DNA of 64,000 nt from Sipunculus nudus. Its lineage: Eukaryota; Annelida; Sipuncula; Golfingiida; Sipunculidae. Of the stretch, positions 21,640-35,332 are shown piece by piece. Position numbers and translations under genes: made by a program. Numbering within the stretch: the stretch's first letter is position 1; every line of letters begins with the position of its first letter. A model generated the notes under the pieces. The model was not told the DNA's origin, made no database searches, and saw only the letters and a list, made by a program, of their open reading frames with translations. The stretch covers positions 35,471,339 to 35,535,338 of the forward strand of contig CM049316.1 in the NCBI GenBank assembly GCA_026874595.1, read 5' to 3'.

Positions 21640-24600
21640 CGAGAATACAGTTGGTCTGATTTATTTTTAAATTCAACACAATCCGAAAAACGGAGAGCAC
21701 ATTCAGTCTTGTGATGCTAGACCATAGTTTCTTTATAAGTCTTGTGACACAACTGAATTTCGAAAGCCATCCGGAATCTTATCATTAATTGATATATTCA
21801 TTTAATTTATCAGGCCATATTGCGAAAATTATGGTTTTTGTACATTGTGAGGTTAGGTGTGATTAGCAATAAATATTTTTTATAATTTTCATTAATTTGT
21901 AGCCTATAGGCTACAAGTATAAACCTTTGCATGTAAGCCAAGACCGATGTATTTATTCTCTCAATTAAACTATCGTTCGTTGTTTATCAAAGACAAAATA
22001 ATTGTTTTAATTACTGTTTATATCGCTATTTTTCTTCAAAACCATGTATAATTTTGAAAAACAGTCACAGTAATAATTAAACAGACCACGAGGAGCGGAT
22101 GTTTGAAGAAAGAATAAGCACAGCCGCGAACGAAGAAAAATCTCAGACGAGACACTGACGTGGACACGTCTTTTGATTGTTAGGTAATTATGACGTCATC
22201 ACCTGATGTCAAACCCGATATGGTGACTCGAATTCCTGAGGCTATTTTCTTTTGATTAAAATTGTTGCCTTCACTGTTAAAAAAACTATCATTTGGCTCA
22301 ACGGGGAAACTTTTCATGGTGATTCCAGTGAGCGAATGAAAAATCGTAACAGTTCAACTTTAAGGAGAAACACCTTGAAATGAGAAAATCGCTTTAGGAG
22401 TTTGTTATTTTTTATAGTATTTATAACTTTAATCAGGGCTCAAAGAGTCCATGCTCTTCGTCCTCTATATAGCCCATGCAATTAAATGCTTGTTTCTGTT
22501 GCAGCGATCTCACAGTTGTTAGATATGGTATATATTAGCTGGTTTTATGTTGCATAAGAGTAACATAAAACCCCACCCGTTACCACTTAGCAAATTTATT
22601 GAAAATAACTGCCCATGCACGCAGCCGTTTATTACTCAAAGCCGTTATGAGCCAATCAATCTATTTTAAGGCAATATGTAATCCCCTTTATCCTAATTTT
22701 GAGTTATTTTGTCTCTCCTCACTCTTTCAGTGCTTTTTTGCTTCTTTACCAGCAAAACATTATGTATAACAGAATTAGTGGAATTTAAAATTTATCAGGA
22801 ATGCTCAGAACTAACAGGTGTACGATCTGAAACAAAAGTAAACTTTTCGCAACTGTTATAGGTCCCATAGGGCATAAATCTGCAAAACGTCTATGCCTTA
22901 ATAGTGGACTCAAATCGAGGTAATATGCCCAATGTTCATCTATTTTGCTAACATTGCCATTATTTCCAAATTTTACGTCAAGTATTTTCATTTTTGAACA
23001 TATTTTCAGGAACTATTTTAAACTGTTTCCCGACGAAGATCGATTTCTTGATCTTCATTCAGACTGAATCCCCTGCTCATACGGGCAGGAAAAGGCGATC
23101 ATTGCACCCGAGAGGTCAATTTGAGACTCGCGCAGAGTGAGTTGGATTATAGTGAGTGAGGCACAGTTGATCAAAGTCACCACACTCTCCCAAACCAACC
23201 ATACTGTGTTCAGTGGAATACGCCTATGTTGGGACTAAGTTCATAAATAGCAGTCTTTCAGTTGTATGTGACCTGATTGCATTTCACAACCATTTGATGG
23301 ATTTGCCTTCCTGTCCATGGTGATATCGTGCCTGGTTGATGAACGCCATGGCGTATCCATCTCTGACCAGACCTCCTCCGAGATCATCTATAGATATGCC
23401 CGAGTCCAGTTACCAGGCCAAGGGGAAGCAATAAAGTAGTCTTGGAGATACACAAATATGTATTGCAAGTGGAAAATCGCATACGTATTCGGGGTGCAGA
23501 CATTGTGTACACTATACTATTATAAGACGCATTCGTGCCACCCTTGTCTTCACACACACAAAGTACAAACAATTAATAAATATTCTTCCTGGGGAGTTCT
23601 TGGCTTAAGTATGAAACAAAGGACAAACTGTATTGGCCATATTTTAGCAGTAACTCTGTTTCTTTTCGATTGTAGATATAGGTGGTCCAATAAGCCGGTC
23701 ACGTACACAGGAGCACCAATGTTTGTGGACATCAAACACTATTATGGCATATTTACGATCATATCATGTCGTTGGTACATATTTTTCAGTGAATACCTTC
23801 GATAATCCTTCACACATTTCGCTTATCTACAGTGACTGATTGCGTAAATACCAGGTTATTTTTTTACACGCAGATAACACACTCCCACAAACCACTACTG
23901 AAGACCATTGTAGATATAGGTCGCCAAGAATTTGCAGTTTGCATATGATGCGCTATCATATTTTGTTAAATGCAATGAAACTTTGTCATAGATCCTGTAA
24001 AATGCTGTACAGTACAAAAATATAAGTTCTGTGTGTAGCCAGCATAAAGCTAACGTACTAACATTCAGTATTTTGAACACTATTTATACATAGATAGCGA
24101 CGTAAAAATAAATGCTAAAAAATTATTTTCGTTCTCTACCGAAGTATATCCAAATTCTATAGCCGCTTCATGAAATTGAATTGTTTAATTAGATATGGGG
24201 ATTTAGTATATCTATCGGTTCAGCTTAGGATCCTCATTTTTAGTGTTTTGGGGATTTTATTGATCCAATAACCTAACTTAATGCAGATATTAATGTTCAT
24301 GCAGTTAATTAAGAAATCATTATATGTAGCAAATCTCTTCAGTTAATATACAGCATTCTGATTAATATTAAGTTTCGCACACATATAATCCTAGAAGGTA
24401 ACAAGAAAACGATCTGTGGTTGTGTTCAAGAAGCAACACGTCATGCGGAAGTAGATCAGTCAGCGCACCGCATCATATCAGTTCAGTTGTCCTACATTTT
24501 CTTCTGCAACATAAATATAACATCTCAGATTCTGAGGTATTAGCGCTTTCCCTTTACACTTTACACCCTTTACGACTAATCAAAATTAAATGAGTCTATC

Positions 24601-24760
24601 TGAAATATTATTGATAATGCCAGCAAGGATTGTGGGAAGCATCCGTTTCAGTAATTGAAAAATATACGGTTTAAACATTCTCTGCAGCAAGGCGTATCGC
24701 TGAAAATGGGAAACATCGACTTTCCAGTTATTAAGGGAAAAATCATAAGAAGGAACATAC
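19821..24760. other. Unit 1 interior without recognised genes
   Basis: 20.3-22.0 kb aligns with 58.4-60.5 kb upstream of gene B (for example AACCATTGC..CAAAGTGCAATAAAAGG and ATGTAAAATGACTCGA). A 115-codon plus-strand frame at 23458-23805 and a 68-codon minus-strand frame at 22785-22991 are kept in unit 2 only because the units are nearly identical. Neither shows a signal or a known domain. (AT)n lies at 21602-21635. Confidence 0.4.
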
Positions 24761-24811
24761 CTTCGTGACCACTGTGTCAGTTTCTAGGAGTGGTGCCCAG
24801 TTTGCATGACG
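24761..24811 (-). CDS. Terminal exon of the collagen gene, unit 1 copy
   Basis: A strong pyrimidine-rich acceptor (TTTTTCCGTTTTGTTCAG) ends at 24812. Joined in phase 1 to the preceding exon (25436-25389), the reading is ..GPPC then ASCKLGTTPRN and TGA at 24779-24777. This gives a short C-terminus with a C-x-x-C pair directly after the helix. A donor (GAAG|GTATGT) at 24761 follows the stop. In phase 0 the 51 bases are also open (RHANWAPLLETDTVVTK), so another use as an internal exon cannot be excluded. Phase agreement with the collagen exon favours the terminal reading. Confidence 0.5.
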
Positions 24812-25388
24812 CTGAACAAAACGGAAAAAACATAAACCATGACTTAATTTCATTTCATATACAGCATCCGTTTTCTTTTTCCTTTTAAAGGGAAACGGAA
24901 ATGTACAATCATATTACCAGAAGGCTGACAATTTACAGCGGATGGGGTTTATTAATAACCATTCGTGCTTGTACAGTTATGATTTTGTTTTAATAATATT
25001 TAAAGATGGGATTTCAGTTCTGATTATGATAAGAAATTCTATAACATGATACAAATTCTAAAAATTATGGCATATCATTTTTATATTTTCTATTAGAAGC
25101 ACAAATGTGAAGAGCGAATTACATATTCCTTTATATTTTATTTTACAGAAATGGCTAAATTTACTAACTTACTAATCGCTAAAAAATATAGCTCGTAACA
25201 AACTTACAAACACCTTGACAGAAATTGACATATCTTTATTAATGCTTTCATTTCAATAAACAGTTTAATTAATTCGTTCCAAGAATTTAGTCAAAGATCT
25301 TCAATGACTGATGACGTATCTACATAGAAAGAACCTTTGTCCGATGTTTTTAAAGAAATGTTATTTTACTATTTTTTACGCTACTAAC

Positions 25389-25436
25389 CACACGGTGGCC
25401 CTTGTGGTCCAACTGGGCCCGGTGGACCTGCAGGAC
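25389..25436 (-). CDS. Last collagen exon, unit 1 copy (48 bases)
   Basis: Acceptor TATTACAG, phase 1, reads GPAGPPGPVGPQGPPCG with donor TGTG|GTTAGT: five perfect triplets then Cys. It is nearly identical to 35963-36010 and to the start of gene A's last exon at 223. It lies about 10.6 kb downstream of the unit 2 copy on the coding strand, so gene B could in principle splice to either copy. Confidence 0.65.
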
Positions 25437-25487
25437 CTGTAATATATCATAAAAGATATATTTATACAACATATAATAGTGTTAACG

Positions 25488-25488
<1 letters not shown>

Positions 25489-25533
<45 letters not shown>
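25489..25533. repeat. (AT)n microsatellite, unit 1
   Basis: Pure AT run about 50 bases upstream (minus sense) of the collagen exon, in the same place as 278-317 and 36062-36099. Its length differs between copies. Confidence 0.95.
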
Positions 25534-25536
<3 letters not shown>

Positions 25537-25621
25537 TAGACGTAAAAACACCCATGAAACAAAATGGCTGAAATAACTTATGTCGTTCCTTATTTAAGGT
25601 AAGTTTAACTGACTTGTTCCG

Positions 25622-27095
25622 ATATCAGAAGGGTGTTTCAATAACACTGTAAATGACTTAAGTCCAAGAGTTAAGCCCAATTCAATAACGCTGGTTTAAC
25701 AAAGCCCGACTTAAGCCTGGGAAATCTCCTATACAGCGCCACCTAACGGCCGACAGAACGCGGGAAAGGCGACATGCTTACGGAGCCGAAGGGTACACAT
25801 TAACACACAGTGTCACTTCTTTTATGTGGATACAGGAATTTTACCTCAATGGTTGTGGATTAGAAAAATTAGGCTTCTAATGTAACATTTGTCTGACTAA
25901 ATGTTTCAAGTGACATGTCATGGAAACTTTTACAACAAAGAACTATTAATTATATTATAATGTATTCTGTATTTTTTATATAATTATAATTCCTTTTAAT
26001 AGTTTCATACCATTATGGCATTAGTGGCGTTACTGGTATTAGATCACGAGTACGAGTGCCCCATTTTTTCTATCAAGATGGGGGATGACTTGCACACAAA
26101 CATACATATATTACAATTAATTATAAGGTTTTAGAAAAATATAAGGTATTAATAATACCTTTAAATTAATTAAACATAATACTATTATGTTTCCGGTATA
26201 AGTTAATTTTATGCCGGGTTTAGATACATATTTCATAGTAAACTCATGAATTTTTATTTTAATTCATATCGATAAATATTTGTGACAGAGACCATGCACT
26301 AGCTACAAAAATCAAAAACGTGTTTTAAAAAATTTTCTCAACTTGTGATGGACTTAAGTCTTAATTAATTTCACTTCATTGCTATATTTATATCATATGG
26401 CAGTCAGGATGGATGGTCAGATCCGAGATAGGCCTATTAGTACAGAAAAATATTTATAATAATCAGTATCATTGTACGATATAAATCATCTGTACATAAT
26501 TCATTATGTAGCTATAAAAAATCCTACTATTATATAGTAACGTTAATGACAGGTCAGGCAGATCAGGAATAATCAGTTTCGTTCAGGTCACACGAATGTC
26601 AAGGACGCTACAATTTTATTTAGCAACTTGCCTCTGTACAAACACCTATCAGTTTCGCTAATTTAGTAGACATTTGCAACTGTTTTTAAGTGCCGATTTA
26701 CGCCTCTTTAATATCTATTTTGTACCTTGCCGATCAGCCCCGCATCGAGGGAATGAGTACCGTGGCCAGCTGCACAACGAGCATCAGTGACCGTTCTGGG
26801 AAACCAGCGAGAGGCAGTCCCCTCCCTGTCAACTAATATGCCGAGAGGCTTGCTGTGTTTCCATAAAATGCGCCAATCAAGTTGAATTTTGTGCCAGATA
26901 TGCTTCAAAACAGTGTTTCATGTGGCCATGTTTTCTGGACTTAAGCCTGCTACTTGACAGGCTTGGGGCTGAAGCCCAAAAACGGACTTAAGTCATTTTG
27001 GTATTTTTATGGAAACGGACTTAGCTCTTCAGCTGGGTGGCTTAAGTCAAAATCGGTCATTTTCGGGCTTAAGTCAGTTTATTGAAACACCCCCC
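25622..27095. mobile_element. Harbinger-like non-autonomous DNA transposon, unit 1
   Basis: The ends are inverted: GGGTGTTTCAATAA at 25631 and TTATTGAAACACCC ending about 27092. The complementarity may extend outward through GATATCAG / CTGATATC. Subterminal ACTTAAG motifs occur at both ends. The paralogous intron near 975-990 lacks the insertion (CATATCTGATGTCTATTT). A 66-codon minus-strand frame (26708-26908) is the only sizeable open frame, and I cannot assign it to a transposase. Superfamily is inferred from end sequence only. Confidence 0.6.
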
Positions 27096-28160
27096 TGATA
27101 TCTATTTACTAATACAAATCCCTCGAACCTTTTATATAAAAAAATATGCCAGAAACCGTCTATCCCATCACATACAGGCTGTTCGTTCACCATTCATCTT
27201 TTGCACATTTGCAACCAACCTCCTTAAGTTACATATTTTTTTCCGATTTTCACCATTGCTGTGTTCACTAACAGCATGTATATTAACAGGCTAACACATC
27301 CGTTACAAAGACGTTATAACAACGTAACACGAATAACCTAAAATTCATTCAGATGTACGCAGGGTAGGCTAGGATTCACATATTCTACAGAAAAAAAGCT
27401 ATTTGAATAGATGCCTTTAACCATGAAACAATCGGTAGATGGCATGAATATTATGCCCCGTTAACAGACAACCCCTCATCTCCGCGTAACTGCACTGAAA
27501 AGAGTTCTATCAAACACCGCTAATTTTAACTGGTAATGGTTTACAGTGAATGTTTTAATCAAGGTTTCATGTCGGTTTCAACCATGGTCAATTGCACAGT
27601 AACTAAAAGGCATCCTTCCATATCCAGTCGCATTCTTACATAGAAAAGGTAAATCATGACATTTCTCACTGAATGCCTGTGATCATGGATTATACCAACT
27701 GATCTATTGCTCGATGATTTGATGAGGTTGTCCCGTTGGGATCATGATAGTGGTTTACGATAATTTTCTAAATGTTCTACTATGGTTTGCTTTTTGTTCG
27801 CGAGGGTTTCAAATTCGCCATATTCGAGTTTCGCCATATCCGCACACAGTATCATCATTTATACTAGCACCGTATTGGTACCTCATATACGATACCAATG
27901 TGAAAGGGAAATACTTTAAATGATAAGTACATCTTCATATTAATTATCATTTTATTGTCAGTTATTAATGTCGCGAATATGAAGCCAATCACAGATAATG
28001 CTCAATATAATAATTTGTATGTCCGGTTTTAATGGTGAAAGCATAATGGTACAACAAAGGAGGCGGTGCTTTGGTTTATTGCCGCCTCCTGTGAGTAACA
28101 TGCACAATAAAATGTTTGAAGTCCGAGCCTACAAGCATCTCAGAGAAAATAGAAAAACAA
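27096..28160. other. Right end of unit 1, intron-like sequence
   Basis: Aligns with 985-1300 of the window, apart from about 300 bases (27816-28105) present only in units 1 and 2. These end in a hairpin GGAGGCGG..CCGCCTCC at 28060-28090. No coding exon was found. Confidence 0.5.
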
Positions 28161-30021
28161 ATGCCACATATGCAGCCAAAAGCTTACATTTTTTCCCCCA
28201 TTGTCAACATTGCCGTGTTTACCAACAGCTTCTAGTCAAATAAGCTGAAACATGCATCACGGAGGCACTATAAAAATCTTTCTTTACAGATATTACCTAG
28301 GGTTTATCAAAATGTACATAGAGTGAGTGGAAAATCAATTAAAGTCTTGGTTATTCCGAATAGCTAGGGGTTTTTTAAACAAAATGATGTATATGTCTCA
28401 AATTAATTCATGTTCAATGCAAGGTCAAATTCAAAGTCAGGTGTATATTTTTGTAAACATCATACAAAAATTTATTAATATAACAGTTTTTCATCTTAAA
28501 AAGGTTGCATTAAAAGTTTAAGTGAAATAATGATAACATTTAAAATGGAAACTTATTAAAGAATAAATTTACCGCTCTTTGCACTTTAACACGCAAAATA
28601 AAAACCAGTCTGGAAAAAACTATTTGAAGTCAATATAATCTGTTTAGGAATTAGCCATAAACGCCTAACTTATAAAATCAAACCAATAACAATTCGGAAT
28701 AATTGGGTACTTGTATAACAATTTAAAACAACTTATGCTTGCAATACATTCTGATTATGCTTGTTTGAATTATAATTACGGCTTCCATCGTTTTTCGAGC
28801 TAGCTGATGTACGCCACATTTGCAAATAAAGATTTCGAAAATCGGAGCGAATGAAAATGAAATATCTTATATAAATATATTTGAAAATATTTAAGCCGCT
28901 TTTTACATATATGCTTCATGCGTTCATTTGTTCATTAGCTAAAATCGCTAGTTTCACAATATGTTTGCATTTCATTTTTACCTAGCAATTCGTACCTATC
29001 TAATATACATGATCCAAAAGCTGTGCATCATGACCTCAATTTGGGCTGATTGGTTCACTCGCTCCTTTCACGTTTCATATAAAATAGACGGCCGTGACAC
29101 AACCAAAACTAAAACGTATCTGCCGTTTCAAACGCAGGCTTCATATGATAAATCAGATTAAAAATTAAAGGTCCCTATGTCAGTTTCCAATATAGTGCCA
29201 AAAAAGCTGCCGATCAAATCAAAACGTTGAATTCGACAATTATCCCGTGTAATGACCTAATGCTGATAATTTCCAGCTTGCTCTAAACAAATTTTTTTTA
29301 ATTTACTTTAAAAATTAATAATATTAATGAATAAATAAAGTTCTTTTAAGTTTTAATTTATGGATTTACAAGAACTCACATAACCAAGATAGAACATCAT
29401 AAAAGAGGTTTCACACGACAGAGTACACAGAATGGCATTTATAACCATGATTGTTTATACTTCTATTGTTTAAATGTTTAACTGAACCGATGTTAATGAT
29501 TAACGGACGCTTCATATAATTGTAATATAATCTGTGTCTGTACCGATACAGATATCTACATATATTAACATTTTGGGATCACATATGTTTCTTTCTTTGA
29601 GCGCTGCTCATTTTTCTAATCAGTATTACAAAAGCGGCATTCTCTACATTCTTTATCAAAAGAAATTCACAGGACCATATTATTTATATAGATATGGTCG
29701 AAGTCAGTTAGATGGTTACATAATAATTTAGGCAAATGATTTTTCTTTAATCGTGCAAACAAAATCGATTGCAACTCAAAATATCTGCCCTTATCTAGTC
29801 CTCTGGTCTTCTTTCTAGTACACTTATCCTCTTACCTTCTTTCTAGTATTGCAAAATGTACATGTATATCCACCACCACATCCTTACTTATCATTAGCAA
29901 TATTCTGGACGCATGAATATCCCCTTTTCAAATAATACATCAAGGATACCGGCTTAGGTATGAAAGAAGATTTTTTTTTCTATAAATTTCATTGAGCAAT
30001 TTACCGTTTTAGTTCTCCAAC

Positions 30022-30090
30022 CTAGCACTAGGTGGCCCTGTCCGCCACCTACCCCTGGAGGACCTGGAGGACCTGAAGGACCTGAAGGAC
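30022..30090 (-). CDS. Orphan collagen-like exon candidate, unit 2
   Basis: As in unit 1 (19454-19513) but with one additional Gly-Pro-Ser triplet: GPSGPSGPPGPPGVGGGQGH. Acceptor CTCCTTCAG at 30091; donor as ambiguous as in unit 1. The 9-base gain keeps both frame and triplet pattern. Confidence 0.4.
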
Positions 30091-32177
30091 CTGAAGGAGA
30101 ATTATACGGAAATATATTATGTGGGACGTGCATAGATATTAAACATGCATTCTTCAATGATATACATAAGTGTGAACAAAATTCAATACCGATCTATAAA
30201 AATTGTTTTACTTTACATTCAAAGGGAAACATAACGGAGAAGGATGTTGCCGGACTGACAGAGACATGACGAGGGGTGGAACCCGGAAATGTTTTGACCG
30301 TAACGGTCAGGAGGTTGAAACGAGATGCGTCTAGACTTATTAAATCACATTTCCTTAACGTTACAGATACAGAAGACAAAGAGATCTCTTGTCCATAAGT
30401 GGTAAAGAAAGCTTAATTCCTTAGAAAAATATGTAAATATATACAAATAGACCGTTTATATACCCGCCTTTTTAGGTGTAACACCAAGGGCTAATTTTTC
30501 AATTTCGTTTCATAGTAAATTTCAAAATTCGCCTCAATGGTTTATAACTCTACACGAACAAAACTTCAATCTGACCGTATATGTATTTATCATAATTTAT
30601 TTTTTTTTGTCCAATACAAATTTTCATAGCAAACCCATATAGAAAAAACATAAAGTCACGGCAGTTGACTGCATGGATAAACATAATCGCGCTGTCATAA
30701 TTTATTGAAGTGTAGTCTACAAAATATACATATACATATATATATATATATATTAAAAGATAACTAGAAAACTTAATAAATCTTTATTGCCTCAGAGTAA
30801 TGAATAAACATGTTCAGCAGTTCCAAAATACATTAACAAAACATCTTAATCATCAGCGCTTTGTTTTTCATTTAAAAAAAAAAGTCGAGTACATGAAATG
30901 GAGCTAAACGGGCAACGGTACAGCCAGTCCTCCCTCAGGACGGTATACTTTCACTGATTGCTGTGCAGTAGCCTATTATTCATATTAATATTTTGCTCTA
31001 CATTTATTTTCGATTCTCATCGTTCCTTCCATTGAAATAGTATTTCTACCTAAATACCTAAATGATTTGGTATTTCGACGGACCAAACGCCTTTACAAAC
31101 GAAGATATTTAGCTGCAGATCGAATAATATAAATAGGGAATCCAACCAAAGAGGGTTCTTTGAAATTGGGAGAAGGTTCTTTTGTGATTGTGTCTCAATC
31201 CTTGCTTACTTGTCTCTAGTCTCTTACCTCTGTGTCTGTTGTCTATGTTATTGTCTTTGTTTTAATAGGTTTGTTCTCGATTCAACTTTGATATCATGGA
31301 TGATATTAGCTGTCGGAAATGAATGAAATCTGACAATTTATGTTTTTTTAGTCAAGAGAATGTTGTTGGGAAATCAAAAGAAGTGATTCATTTCAAATCC
31401 TTGAGGATAATCAATACAGTCAGATAGTTTTTATCACTTTTTTTCTGTGAAAAACTTCTTCATAGTCCATGAATATGGGTCTATGTCTATGAAGGTAAAT
31501 GAATACAGTTGCTTGCGCCATTAAAGCTTAAGCAATCAGAACACAAGGATATACATAATCGGATGGTACCAGCATGCCATTAAGCTTTAGAAGTGAATAA
31601 AACCATTGCTACAAAGTGCAATAAAAGGTTGTTAAAATGTCCTTCTTATCATACTTCTTTTTCTTTTTCACTTCTTTCACAGTTTAGATAAACTTGTAGT
31701 TATCAATAGGGAGAGAGTATGAACGTTACCCAATAGTAAATTAATATTCAAGAAAAACGCTATCTAGCGGTTTCCAGCCATGTGGTAATTTTTTTCTGTT
31801 CTACTCCTTGGAGACTGGAGAAGACAGGTTTTTCCTTTTGTTAACTTATCTTCTCTTATCCTCTTGAAGTAGAATATGTAAAATGACTCGAGGTTGTTTT
31901 TATTTTCTTGAAATGGGTCTTGAAACTATAACCTGCCAAAAGCGTACATACTATGACAGTGAAAATCTATTTCCACTAAAACAGACAGGGACTGGGCTAG
32001 TTTGGAACTCCAGCGCTTACCTGTTCATATATTTTTTAATATTTTTTTATGTGGTGGTAACCGCCTCCATTTTAATGCTTCCTTCACTGTTTACTTTGCA
32101 CAGCCACATTATTTCATTCGGACTAACGGGCTGATACCCAATAGTCCTGGCATCAACCAAACTTGGGGTATATATTT

Positions 32178-32223
<46 letters not shown>

Positions 32224-35200
32224 CGAGAATACAGTTGGTCTGATTTATTTTTAAATTCAACACAATCCGAAAAACGGAGAGCACATTCAGTCTTGTGATG
32301 CTAGACCATAGTTTCTTTATAAGTCTTGTGACACAACTGAATTTCGAAAGCCATCCGGAATCTTATCATTAATTGATATTCTCATTTAATTTATCAGGCC
32401 ATATTGCGAAAATTATGGTTTTATGTACATTGTGAGGTTAGGTGTGATAAGCAATAAATATTTTTTATAATTTTCATTAATTTGTAGCCTATAGGCTACA
32501 AGTATAAACCTTTGCATGTAAGCCAAGACCGATGTATTTATTCTCTCAATTAAACTATCGTTCGTTGTTTATCAAAGACAAAATAATTGTTTTAATTACT
32601 GTTTATATCGCTATTTTTCTTCAAAACCATGTATAATTTTGAAAAACAGTCACAGTAATAATTAAACAGACCACGAAGAGCGGATGTTTGAAGAAAGAAT
32701 AAGCACAGCCGCGAACGAAGAAAAATCTCAGACGAGACACTGACGTGGACACGTCTTTTGATTGTTAGGTAATTATGACGTCATCACCTGATGTCAAAAC
32801 CGATATGGTGACTCGAATTCCTGAGGCTATTTTCTTTTGATTAAAATTGTTGCCTTCACTGTTAAAAAAAAAACTATCATTTGGCTCAACGGGGAAACTT
32901 TTCATGGTGATTCCAGTGAGCGAATGAAAATTCGTAACAGTTCAACTTTAAGGAGAAACACCTTGAAATGAGAAAATCGCTTTAGGAGTTTGTTATTTTT
33001 TATAGTATTTATAACTTTAATCAGGGCTCAAAGAGGCCATGCTCTTCGTCCTCTATATAGCCCATGCAATTAAATGCTTGTTTCTGTTGCAGCGATCTTA
33101 CAGTTGTTAGATATGGTATATATTAGCTGGTTTTATGTTGCATAAGAGTAACATAAAATCCCACCCGTTACCACTTAGCAAATTTATTGAAAATAACTGC
33201 CCATGCACGCAGCCGTTTATTACTCAAAGCCGTTATGAGCCAATCAATCTATTTTAAGGCAATATGTAATCCCCTTTATCCTAATTTTGAGTTATTTTGT
33301 CTCTCCTCACTCTTTCAGTGCTTTTTTGCTTCTTTACCAGCAATACATTATGTATAACAGAATTAGTGGAATTTAAAATTTATCAGGAATGCTCAGAACT
33401 AACAGGTGTACGATCTGAAACAAAAGTAAACTTTTCGCAACTGTTATAGGTCCCATAGGGCATAAATCTGCAAAACGTCTATGCCTTAATAGTGGACTCA
33501 AATCGAGGTAATATGCCCAATGTTCATCTATTTTGCTAACATTGCCATTATTTCCAAATTTTACGTCAAGTATTTTCATTTTTGAACATATTTTCAGGAA
33601 CTATTTTAAACTGTTTCCCGACGAAGATCGATTTCTTGATCTTCATTCAGACTGAATCCCCTGCTCATACGGGCAGGAAAAGGCGATCATTGCACCCGAG
33701 AGGTCAATTTGAGACTCGCGCAGAGTGAGTTGGATTATAGTGAGTGAGGCACAGTTGATCAAAGTCACCACACTCTCCCAAACCAACCATACTGTGTTCA
33801 GTGGAATACGCCTATGTTGGGACTAAGTTCATAAATAGCAGTCTTTCAGTTGTATGTGACCTGATTGCATTTCACAACCATTTGATGGATTGCCTTCCTG
33901 TCCATGGTGATATCGTGCCTGGTTGATGAACGCCATGGCGTATCCATCTCTGACCAGACCTCCTCCGAGATCATCTATAGATATGCCCGAGTCCAGTTAC
34001 CAGGCCAAGGGGAAGCAATAAAGTAGTCTTGGAGATACACAAATATGTATTGCAAGTGGAAACTCGCATACGTATTCGGGGTGCAGACATTGTGTACACT
34101 ATACTATTATAAAACGCATTCGTGCCACCCTTGTCTTCACACACACAAAGTACAAACAATTAATAAATATTCTTCCTGGGGAGTTCTTGGCTTAAGTATG
34201 AAACAAAGGACAAACTGTATTGGCCATATTTTAGCAGTAACTCTGTTTCTTTTCTATTGTAGATATAGGTGGTCCAATAAGCCGGTCACGTACACAGGAG
34301 CACCAATGTTTGTGGACATCAAACATTATTATGGCATATTTACGATCATATCATGTCGTTGGTACATATTTTTCAGTGAATACCTTCGATAATCCTTCAC
34401 ACATTTCGCTTATCTACAGTGACCGAATGCGTAAATACCAGGCTATTTTTTTTTAAACGCAGATTACACACTCCCACAAACCATTACTGAAGACCATTGT
34501 AGATATAGGTCGCCAAGAATTTGCAGTTTGCATATGATGCGCTATCATATTTTGTTAAATGCAATGAAACTTTGTCATAGATCCTGTAAAATGGTGTACA
34601 GTACAAAAATAGTTCTGTGTGTAGCCAGCACAAAGCTCACGTACTAACATTCAGTATTTTGAACACCATTTATACATAGATAGCGTGGTAAAAACAAATG
34701 CTAACAAATTATTTTTGTTCTCTACCGAAGTATATCCAAATTCTATAGCCGCTTCAAGAAATTGAATTGTTTAATTAGATATGGGGATTTAGTATATCTA
34801 TCGGTTCAGCCTAGGATCCTCATTTTTAGTGTTTTGGGGATTTTATTGATCCAATAACCTAACTTAATGCAGATATTAATGTTCATGCAGTTATTTAAGA
34901 AATCATTATAAGTAGCAAGTCTCTTCAGTTAATATACAGCATTCTGATTAATGTTAAGTTTTGCACACATATAATCCAAGAAGGTAACAAGAAAACGATC
35001 TGTGGTTGTGTTCAAGAAGCTACACGTCATGCGGAAGTAGATCAGTCAGCGCACCGCATCATATCAGTTCAGTAGTCCTACATCTTCTTCTGCAGTATAA
35101 ATACATCTCAGATTCTGAAGTATTAGCGCTTTCCCTTTACACTTCGACTAATCAAAATTAAATGAGTCTATCTGAAATATCATTGATAATGCCAGCAAGG

Positions 35201-35332
35201 ATTGTGGGAAGCATCCGTTTCATTAATTTAAAAATATACCGTTTAAACATTCTCTGCAGCAAGGCGTATCGCTGAAAATGGGAAACATCGACTTTCCAGT
35301 CAATAAGGGAAAAATCATAAGAAGGAACATAC
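30091..35332. other. Unit 2 interior without recognised genes
   Basis: Repeats the unit 1 interior: the unidentified block (30194-30397), (AT)n at 32180-32219, and the frames at 33373-33579 and 34045-34392, which differ from unit 1 by a few replacement changes. No exon with splice support was found. Confidence 0.4.

Larger units (their letters stand above)
17595..28160. repeat. Tandem segmental duplication, unit 1 (10,566 bases)
   Basis: Unit 1 is followed directly by unit 2. The phrase ATGCCACATATGCAGCC starts both (17595 and 28161), and features recur at offsets of 10,560-10,588 bases throughout. Differences are scattered single bases and small indels, so the duplication is recent. The unit carries a copy of the gene's last collagen exon and terminal exon, an orphan collagen-like exon, a Harbinger-like element, and sequence related to the gene B upstream region (19.6-22 kb with 57.9-60.5 kb). 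Confidence 0.95.

Noticed and set aside
22785-22991. 68-codon minus-strand frame identical in both units (also 33373-33579)
   Set aside because: No splice sites, domain or third copy; identity is explained by the recent duplication.
23458-23805. 115-codon plus-strand open frame, repeated at 34045-34392
   Set aside because: Longest plus-strand frame in the duplicated units, but it is preserved only because the units are almost identical. The differences are replacements (Ile/Leu, Asp/Tyr), there is no start context, signal or domain, and it is not seen in the third paralogous copy.
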